NCBI GenBank assembly: GCA_963775295.1
Contig: CAVZIK010000006.1
Span: 3,496,349-3,560,348, forward strand
DNA from: JAMDEO01 sp963775295
Lineage (GTDB): Bacteria > Actinomycetota > Thermoleophilia > RBG-16-64-13
Direction of reading: 5' to 3'
Length of the DNA: 64,000 nucleotides
Part shown: positions 57,742 to 64,000 of the stretch, piece after piece
How positions within the stretch are numbered: the stretch's first letter is position 1
Layout: every line of letters begins with the position of its first letter
Position numbers and translations under genes: made by a program
The notes under the pieces: model-generated
The model's input: only the letters and a program-made list of their open reading frames with translations
What the model was told of the DNA's origin: nothing
Database searches by the model: none

Positions 57742-58023
57742 GTGAACTCAGCAAAACTGTATGTGGGTAACCTCAGCTATTGGGCGACCGAGGACGCTCT
57801 GAGTAAGGCGTTCGAGCCCCACAGCGAAGTGGCTTCGATCAACCTCATCACCGATCGGGTCTCGGGGTCCCCCAAAGGCTTCGGTTTCGTGGAAATGAGT
57901 TCCGCCGAACAGGCGCAAACCGCCAAAGACGCGCTCAACGCCTCTGAACTCCGTGAGCGTGCTCTTAACGTGGATCTTGCCAAGGAACAAGCGCCCAGAG
58001 ACCCGAGGGAAGCATTCCTATGA
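57742..58023 (+). CDS. RRM-domain RNA-binding protein
   Basis: The 93-residue protein is a single RNA recognition motif. RNP2 is KLYVGNLSY and RNP1 is KGFGFVEM; the canonical aromatic residues are present. It resembles cold-induced bacterial RRM proteins. GTG at 57742 was chosen because GGAGGAG precedes it. Its TGA overlaps the ATG of the next gene (ATGA), an unusual coupling to a signalling protein. Confidence 0.92.
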   Translation: MNSAKLYVGNLSYWATEDALSKAFEPHSEVASINLITDRVSGSPKGFGFVEMSSAEQAQTAKDALNASELRERALNVDLAKEQAPRDPREAFL

Positions 58024-58901
58024 AGCACGTGTGCGCCTGGTGCCATGCCGAACTGGAGCCGATTGCGGGGGATGAGATCGATGATGACGTAACCCATGGG
58101 ATTTGTGGGCAATGCACAGCCTTGATCGACACCAGCCAGTCACCGTCTCTGAGGATCAAAGTAGAAGCGCGATCGGCTGGTCCCACCATCGCCTTGCAGG
58201 GGGAAGTCGATCACGAGAACGTTGGGCAACTCATCGGTGCCCTGCGGACAACCATCGACACGCAGAGCCCACGAATCGTCTTGGACCTCTCCCAAATGAC
58301 CTATGTCGACAGCGCGGGCATCGCCGCCATTTACCAACTTATCGAGAGACTAGATGGTGGCAAACAGATCGACATGACAGGGGTCTCGCCGAATCTCTGG
58401 CGCATCCTTCAGGTCTCCGGGTTGACCGCCCACGGCGCAGTTCGGATCACGCCCCAAGAGGAGAGCCCAAACCTGGACTCCGCACCCGCCACACCCGGCG
58501 CGCGCCGCCGAGAGAGGGTTCTGCCCCGCACCACTGTTTTTGCCGGACGGCTCGACCAACTGTCGCGAATCCGCGATTTCGCGGGCAAGGCCGCCGGAGA
58601 TGTCCACCTGGATGCCGAACGGACCTTCAATCTTCGGGTAGCTGTCTCTGAGGCTTCGGCAAACGCAATCGAGCACGGAATGCCTGCGGGCGATCTATCG
58701 CTCTCCTCGTCATGCAAGGACGGTCGCCTTACGATTGTCATCTCTCACCCCGGTTGTTTCCTGGCGCGATTAGGCGAAGACCCGGCGAGGAGCCATAGAG
58801 GGATGGGCGTGCCTCTCATGCTCGCCCTCACCGACGAACTCACTGTGAGCCATCCGCCCGGAGCGGGCACGCGCGTCTCTCTGTCGCTGTTTTTAGACTG
58901 A
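58020..58901 (+). CDS. STAS-HATPase fusion (RsbV-RsbW-like) with zinc-ribbon N terminus
   Basis: The 293-residue protein has three parts. An N-terminal pair of CxxC motifs (CAWC, CGQC). A STAS domain with the phospho-site region TYVDSAGIAAIYQL (Ser98). A C-terminal HATPase_c domain of the anti-sigma kinase type with LRVAVSEASANAIEHG and RGMGVPLML. Normally the anti-anti-sigma and anti-sigma/kinase are separate proteins that switch partners. Their fusion here could give an intramolecular switch. Its convergent neighbour contains a matching PP2C phosphatase. Target sigma factor not identified. Confidence 0.88.
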   Translation: MKHVCAWCHAELEPIAGDEIDDDVTHGICGQCTALIDTSQSPSLRIKVEARSAGPTIALQGEVDHENVGQLIGALRTTIDTQSPRIVLDLSQMTYVDSAGIAAIYQLIERLDGGKQIDMTGVSPNLWRILQVSGLTAHGAVRITPQEESPNLDSAPATPGARRRERVLPRTTVFAGRLDQLSRIRDFAGKAAGDVHLDAERTFNLRVAVSEASANAIEHGMPAGDLSLSSSCKDGRLTIVISHPGCFLARLGEDPARSHRGMGVPLMLALTDELTVSHPPGAGTRVSLSLFLD

Positions 58902-58965
58902 GGCGCCCGCGAGCCCAGCAACCGCGCTCCCGACCAGCCACGCGCGCTCGGCACGGACCTTTCTC

Positions 58966-61900
58966 CTAGCCGGAGCGACGAACGACGAGAACCGCAACGT
59001 CGTCCTTAAGTTCGCCGCTGGCAAACTGGGAAGCCTCGCTAACGAGGGCTTCAGCTAGGGCCTGAGCATCGGCCCCCACCAGCCGTTCAACAGCTTGCAG
59101 CAGCCTTTCCTCCCCGAACAGTTCGCTGCCACGTCTGGCTTCGGTCAGCCCATCGGTGTAGAGAATAAAGGTCTCCCCCATCCCAAGGACATCGGCGCGG
59201 GCTTGGTACGGAGCGACGGCAAAGCCGAGCGGAGGCGCGGCAGGATGCTCAAGGATGCGGCAAGAACTCGCACACACAATCCCCGAAGGGTGTCCGGCAC
59301 CCGCTACCTCCATCTCCCCGGTCTTCATATCAAGCACCGCAAGCAGGCCCGTAGCCGCCCGAACTCCTGCATCGGTCTCACGCACCACTCTGTTGACCGC
59401 GTCAAGCACGGGGCCAGGAGAGGGATCGCGCAAAGCAACTGCTCTGGCCGAAGCGCGAATAACGTCGGTAAGCTCAGCAGCGACTAGCCCCTTGCCCATG
59501 ACGTCCCCGACGAAGAAGGCGGCCCGATCCCCGTCCAGCGCGAAGACCTCATAGAAGTCTCCTCCTATGTTCTCCATCTCCCCGGCCATGTGAACAACCG
59601 CGCCTATCTCGAGTCCCGGGAGCGCTGGCACCCGTGGGCTCAGACGTCTTCGCAAGCTTTCCGCTAAACGATGCTCCGTGTCAAAAAGACGGCTATTCTC
59701 GAGCCCGAGAGAAACCGAAGCCGACAGTTTCACCATGAAGTCCTTCTCCGCGGCACTTACTTCGTCGCGACTTTCGGAGAAGCCGAAGAGAAGAATGCCG
59801 GCAAGGACGTTGGAAAGCAGCAGAGGGACGAGAAGAACGGAGGCGACGCCGATGCTCTCCAGGAAGGCCCGTTCCAGGCGCTTGTCCTTCGGGTCGCTTA
59901 TTACAAGCGGCTCCATGGACGGCCCCTCGGCCGGAAAGGCTCGGGATTCTTTCGCACCCCAGGGCTGTCCAATGAGTTCGGGACCAAAGCCGAGAACATG
60001 CCCGATCCGCCAGCCACCCTTGACCCGAAATGAACAAAGCGCGCGATCAGCACCGAGCGCGGCGGCCGCTTTTTCGAGAAGTACTCCCATGCTCTTCTCG
60101 ATGTCTCTGGTCGCTACGATCTCAGCAAGTATGTCGCTTAGGGCGGCGCCTAACTCTTCGGCGGCCAGCAGATCGTTGTAGAGACCAGCGTTTTCGAGAG
60201 CAAGGGAGATGCTGGCCCCAAGCTTCGTGGCGAAATCGACTTGGGCATCGGTGAAGTCCACCCGCCCGGACACGAAGTCGACCAAAAGGACGCCCAGAAC
60301 GTTGTCTTTCATCATGAGCGGGATAACAAGCTCAGATCGGACACCGAACCGGGAGAGGAAGGCCGGCGTCACCCTGTCATCGTTCGGCACGTCCCCTATA
60401 ACAACGGTCAGTCTCTCACGGCGAGCCTGGGCCGCTTGAGGCAGTTCGTGTTCGTCAAAGTAGGTTCCAACCAACGGATTGGGGTGGCCTTGCGCATGAC
60501 GCACCAACCAACCAGATCCACGGGCGAGGAGAATCGCGGCTGTCTGAGAGCCCAGGGCCTTTCCGGCGCGTTCCATGACCCGGCGCATGATCTCGTCAAA
60601 TTCGAAAGTTGAGTGTATGGAGACATCGATATCGTTGAGGGCGTCTCCAAGCCGCTTGGACTCCGCGGTGCTCTCAAGAGCCCGTTTGAGGTCATCGACA
60701 TCGATGAAAGTAAGTACCGCGCCTTCGACCCCCCCCTTGGCCGTCCTTGAGGGTCTCACTCTCATGGAGTACCAACGACCACCCGTGTCCTTAACTTCCC
60801 GCACCGATGGGCTGAGCGAATCGATGGCCGCACGCAGGAATTCTTCCAGGTCAGGCACGATGACCTTTGGTTTGATCTCGCTCACATGCCGCCCGATATC
60901 AGAGGGCATCACGTGCAGAACGGCCTCGGTGCCGGGAGTATATCGGCGCAGACGAAGGTTGCCGTCCAGCATGATGATGGGAATATTCACACTTGCGAGC
61001 AGGTTGGCAAGATCATCATGGGCTTGGCTAAGCTCGGTGTTGCGGGCAACGATCTCGTCGTTTACCGTACTGAGCTCCTCGTTGATCGACTGGAGCTCTT
61101 CTTTCGCTGTCTCCAGCTCTTCGTTGGTGCTCTGAAGCTCCTCGTTGCTCGACTGAAGTTCCTCATAGGCGGCGCGGAGCTCTTCGGTCCCCACATCCTT
61201 CTCGGTAATGACAGACTGGAGGTGCTCGCGGGAGGCTTCGAGTTCTCTTCTTAGGAGATCCGCTTCCTGCTCGTCGGCTGCGGGCGCCCGCTCTGCCGTC
61301 TCCCCTCTGGATGCCTGCTTGACCTTTTCTTGCCCCGGCTCCCTGAAAGAGATGACGAAGTAGATGCGCCCGTCGGCAGACCGGAAAGGCGTCACCTCCA
61401 CATCGACCGGACGCCTGGCGCCGTTGGTGCGCACCCGGACCCCGGCTTTGGTTACCGGTGCCAGGGTCTCCTTGGCCTCCTTAAGAGCCTGCCTGAGCTG
61501 GTAGACCAGACCTTCTCGAGCCAGTTGAAAGAGATCGAGCGAAGCCTTGCCTGTGGGATGCTCGAGGTAGGCGGTGGTGGACCCGCGGAAGGACATCACC
61601 CGATAGTTATCATCAGTAACGACATTCGCAGGGGCATAGGCTGTGGCTAGAGCCTCGTCGGCTTCGCGCTGCACATCGTGAGAATCCAAGGGCTTCTCCG
61701 CCGTACCGGAAGAGGGAGCAGAGCCGCGCATCGATGGCGCGGCCTTGGGGAGAGCAAGGCCGAGGGGCAGTTTTGCGGGCACGTCTCGCCGAGAGTAGAG
61801 ATGATGTTTCTTGTCCATGGGCACAAAGAGGTTGTCTCTCGGGCCCATAGTCTCCGAACGACCAAGCAGAAGAACGCCGCGCGCAACAAGGGCGTAGTGA

Positions 61901-63219
61901 AATACCGGAGCCACCCGCTCCTGAAGGACCTTGTCAAAGTAGATGAGCACGTTGCGGCAGCTTATGAGGTCGATATGGGAAAAGGGCGGATCGCGGGTGA
62001 GATCGTGTTTGGCAAACGTGCACAGGTCGCGCACGCTCTGCTTGATGCGATATCCGCCTGCGGTCTTTGAGAAGAAACGGCCCAGACGCTCAGATGAAAC
62101 CCCGGAGACGACGCTTTCCGGGTAGAGACCCACGCGGGCTTGCTCTATGTCTTTCTCATTGATATCGGTGCCGAATATCTGCACGGTAAATGAGGGGGCC
62201 TCGCCCAAGTATTCAAGGAGCGACATGGCGAAGCTGAAGGCCTCTTGCCCGCTTGAGCAGCCTACCACCCAGAGGCGCAAAGCCGAGCCCGGCTCTTTGC
62301 CTTGGGTCAGCCGGGGAAAGATCTCAGCCTGCACGTAGTCGAAGGTTTCCGGCTCCCGGAAGAATTCCGTCACCATGATGAGAACGTCCTGATAGAGGGC
62401 CTCGACCTCCTCTGGGCTCTCCCCGAGGAAATGCACGTAATCCGTCAGGTCCTCCAGCTTTCTGATGAGCATGCGCCGGGCGAGACGGCGACCAAAAGTT
62501 GCGCGTTTGTACCCGCTGAAGTCCATGCCGGTTTGGCGCCTGAGAATGAGAAACACTTGTCGGAGAAGATCTTCCTGCTTAGTACCCGAGACAACCGCGG
62601 GTAGCTTCGCCGGCGCGGCTACGTACATGTGACCACCGAGGCGTGCAAGCTCGCGAGCAATCTCTTGGGGAGTAAGGACAAAGTCGGCTGCGCCGGATTC
62701 GATAGCGTGACGAGGCATGTCGGCCTGACCCGCTCCCATGGGATCCTGGGCAAAGGTGAGGCCCCCTTCGCTCTTTATTGCTCTTAGCCCCACCGTTCCA
62801 TCAGAACCAGCGCCGGAGAGGACAACTCCAACTGCCCGCTCCCCGGCGTCGGCAGCGAGGGATGCAAAGAAGCGATCGATGGGAAGATGGACGAGTTCAC
62901 CCGTTCGAGGTACGAGGACAAGTTTGCCCCCGATGATCTCAAGATCAGCCGCCGCGGGGATGATGTAGATGTGGTTCGGCTCAACCGAAAGGCCGTCTGA
63001 GGCCTCGACAACGGGCATCGAACTCTCCCGCGCCAGGATCTCTGAGAGCATGCTCTTGGCATCTTGACGCAAGTGCTGAAGAAGCACAAAGGCCATGCCC
63101 GTGTCGACTGGCAAGCTCCGAATGAGCTCAGAGAAGGCTTCGAGACCTCCGGCCGAAGCGCCAATGCCCACAATCGGGAACCTCTGGCTGGCGCCACTGC
63201 GCTCACGGCGAGCCGGCAT
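58966..63219 (-). CDS. CheB-CheR-PAS-GAF-GAF-PP2C fusion protein (1417 aa)
   Basis: Domains in order: CheB methylesterase (IGASAGG with Ser22, LLQHL with His49, SGAGSDG); CheR methyltransferase (VTEFFREPETF, a GCSSGQEAFSFAM motif where many CheR have CSTGEE, FGTDINEKDI, SCRNVLIYF); PAS-like segment; a long EEL coiled coil (SSNEELQSTNEELETAKEEL); a PAS domain; two GAF domains; and a SpoIIE/RsbU PP2C phosphatase (IGGDFYEVF, GDVMGKG, YTDGLTEARR, KDDVAVLVV). It joins chemotaxis-type methylation with partner-switching phosphatase output. ATG at 63219 is favoured by GAGAGG; the TTG at 63225 is too close to it. It is convergent with the STAS-HATPase gene. Confidence 0.92.
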   Translation of the reverse strand: MPARRERSGASQRFPIVGIGASAGGLEAFSELIRSLPVDTGMAFVLLQHLRQDAKSMLSEILARESSMPVVEASDGLSVEPNHIYIIPAAADLEIIGGKLVLVPRTGELVHLPIDRFFASLAADAGERAVGVVLSGAGSDGTVGLRAIKSEGGLTFAQDPMGAGQADMPRHAIESGAADFVLTPQEIARELARLGGHMYVAAPAKLPAVVSGTKQEDLLRQVFLILRRQTGMDFSGYKRATFGRRLARRMLIRKLEDLTDYVHFLGESPEEVEALYQDVLIMVTEFFREPETFDYVQAEIFPRLTQGKEPGSALRLWVVGCSSGQEAFSFAMSLLEYLGEAPSFTVQIFGTDINEKDIEQARVGLYPESVVSGVSSERLGRFFSKTAGGYRIKQSVRDLCTFAKHDLTRDPPFSHIDLISCRNVLIYFDKVLQERVAPVFHYALVARGVLLLGRSETMGPRDNLFVPMDKKHHLYSRRDVPAKLPLGLALPKAAPSMRGSAPSSGTAEKPLDSHDVQREADEALATAYAPANVVTDDNYRVMSFRGSTTAYLEHPTGKASLDLFQLAREGLVYQLRQALKEAKETLAPVTKAGVRVRTNGARRPVDVEVTPFRSADGRIYFVISFREPGQEKVKQASRGETAERAPAADEQEADLLRRELEASREHLQSVITEKDVGTEELRAAYEELQSSNEELQSTNEELETAKEELQSINEELSTVNDEIVARNTELSQAHDDLANLLASVNIPIIMLDGNLRLRRYTPGTEAVLHVMPSDIGRHVSEIKPKVIVPDLEEFLRAAIDSLSPSVREVKDTGGRWYSMRVRPSRTAKGGVEGAVLTFIDVDDLKRALESTAESKRLGDALNDIDVSIHSTFEFDEIMRRVMERAGKALGSQTAAILLARGSGWLVRHAQGHPNPLVGTYFDEHELPQAAQARRERLTVVIGDVPNDDRVTPAFLSRFGVRSELVIPLMMKDNVLGVLLVDFVSGRVDFTDAQVDFATKLGASISLALENAGLYNDLLAAEELGAALSDILAEIVATRDIEKSMGVLLEKAAAALGADRALCSFRVKGGWRIGHVLGFGPELIGQPWGAKESRAFPAEGPSMEPLVISDPKDKRLERAFLESIGVASVLLVPLLLSNVLAGILLFGFSESRDEVSAAEKDFMVKLSASVSLGLENSRLFDTEHRLAESLRRRLSPRVPALPGLEIGAVVHMAGEMENIGGDFYEVFALDGDRAAFFVGDVMGKGLVAAELTDVIRASARAVALRDPSPGPVLDAVNRVVRETDAGVRAATGLLAVLDMKTGEMEVAGAGHPSGIVCASSCRILEHPAAPPLGFAVAPYQARADVLGMGETFILYTDGLTEARRGSELFGEERLLQAVERLVGADAQALAEALVSEASQFASGELKDDVAVLVVRRSG

Positions 63220-63225
63220 GGCCAA

Positions 63226-63369
63226 TTCCTCTCTCTTGTTGGGCTGCGTTCGGTCGCCTCATTCTACGCGCACTCTCGGGCGAAACGGAGAGGCGAGATG
63301 GTAGGCGGCCCAGAACGGCCCGTGCCAATCCTTAAGCGAGCGTGGCCTCATTATCGATGGAGGAAGAAC
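63226..63369. other. Short gap between two phosphatase genes
   Basis: Nothing recognised apart from the promoter region and ribosome site of the large fusion gene. Confidence 0.4.
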
Positions 63370-64000
63370 TCAGCCCGTGTTCCCGCCGCAGGTCTTGCCA
63401 AGGAAATGGACAGCGAGCAGCGCCGCATCATCCTCGAGTTGTCCGCCGGAGAACAGGAGCGCCTCCTCAAGGAGTAGGGAAGGCAGGGCTTCCACGGCTT
63501 GGCCTTCGTGCCCGAGAAGCGCGGCTGTCAAGCCCGCTTCACCGAAGAAGGCGGCGCCTCGACGGGCCTCGGTTATCCCGTCGGTGTAGAAGAGGAGAAG
63601 ACCTGCCTCCGGGATGTCGGCTTCGCTGTCGCGGTAGCGTGCCTCGGCAAAGACGCCCAAGGGCACATTCATCGATTCAATGAGCGTCACCGTGCTATCA
63701 ATCTTCAGTAGCGGCGGCGGATGCCCGGCCGAGGAGTAGACGAGGACTCCATCCTTCGGATCCAGAAAGCCAAGAAACGCCGTGGTAAAACCGGCCACCC
63801 CCTTCTCCACAAGAAGCCGATTGGTCTCGCGAAGGACGAGATGGGGACGACGGAACTGATGAGAAAAGGCGTGCACGGTGTCTTTGACCAGGGTGGCAAC
63901 ACGCGCCGCTTCTACCCCGTGGCCAGAGACGTCGCCGATAAGAAGACCGATGCGACCGTTCTTGGCCTCAAAGACATCGTAGAAATCGCCACCGATCTGG
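63370..64000 (-). CDS. SpoIIE/RsbU-type PP2C phosphatase (partial)
   Basis: The frame runs through the right edge, so the N terminus is missing. Read to the edge it shows IGGDFYDVFEAKNGRIGLLI, GDVSGHG, YSSAGHPPPLL, LFYTDGITEARRGA and the end LEDDAALLAV, all PP2C SpoIIE signatures with metal-binding Asp residues present. It lies on the same strand as the large fusion and is a second phosphatase that could act on the same STAS domain. Any upstream sensor domain lies outside the window. Confidence 0.92.
   Translation of the reverse strand, partial: QIGGDFYDVFEAKNGRIGLLIGDVSGHGVEAARVATLVKDTVHAFSHQFRRPHLVLRETNRLLVEKGVAGFTTAFLGFLDPKDGVLVYSSAGHPPPLLKIDSTVTLIESMNVPLGVFAEARYRDSEADIPEAGLLLFYTDGITEARRGAAFFGEAGLTAALLGHEGQAVEALPSLLLEEALLFSGGQLEDDAALLAVHFLGKTCGGNTG

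Overview
The window is a high-GC bacterial chromosome segment. GTG and TTG starts are common, start and stop codons often overlap (ATGA, TGATG), and a lipoprotein linker is rich in Thr and Ser. The gene content is kdpFABC-DE, a liv-type ABC cluster, ECF sigma/anti-sigma pairs and RsbU/V/W-like partner switching. This fits an actinobacterium (Actinomycetota), probably a deep or uncultured branch; that placement is inference. No rRNA and no complete tRNA was seen.

Layout. 1-1.9 kb is degenerate DNA with a decayed integrase-core transposase. 1.9-9.9 kb is a complete potassium operon: an extra 26-residue membrane ORF, then kdpF, kdpA, kdpB, kdpC, kdpD and kdpE, tightly coupled. 10.1-22.3 kb, all on the minus strand, is an uptake-and-oxidation cluster: a TetR regulator, an FAD oxidoreductase, a substrate-binding lipoprotein, LivH/M/G/F, and two GlcD-like flavoproteins around one GlcF-like Fe-S protein. 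Its substrate is not evident. Similar 12-bp dyads lie upstream of the TetR gene and of the first structural gene. 22.6-27.5 kb carries two tandem paralogous ECF sigma factor/membrane anti-sigma pairs.

27.8-49.5 kb reads as a defence island. It holds: (a) a nucleotidyltransferase-like protein, an XRE-ImmA/IrrE protease and a beta-family protein, facing an sce7726-family gene and a string of tiny coupled ORFs; (b) a type I restriction system hsdM-hsdS-hsdR; (c) a HEPN protein carrying RNEIVH and a 634-residue protein with a possible nuclease core; (d) an IS110 insertion; (e) a 1319-residue STAND-type NTPase divergent from a 198-residue protein of unknown function. Two copies of the 3' half of tRNA-Lys lie in direct orientation at 43.1 and 49.9 kb. 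The second is beside a tyrosine integrase with a zinc-ribbon insert (51.1-52.3 kb), a double zinc-ribbon protein and two paralogous HTH proteins (50.3-53.9 kb), so one or more tRNA-targeted elements occupy this region. A 3' half of a CAT-anticodon tRNA (Met type) lies at 10.9 kb.

54.2-64 kb returns to chromosomal-type genes: an F420/NADP-reductase-like protein, a VOC protein, a CHRD-domain protein and a signalling block. That block has an RRM protein translationally coupled to a STAS + HATPase (RsbV-RsbW) fusion, convergent with a 1417-residue CheB-CheR-PAS-GAF-GAF-PP2C fusion, and a second SpoIIE-type phosphatase that runs off the right edge.
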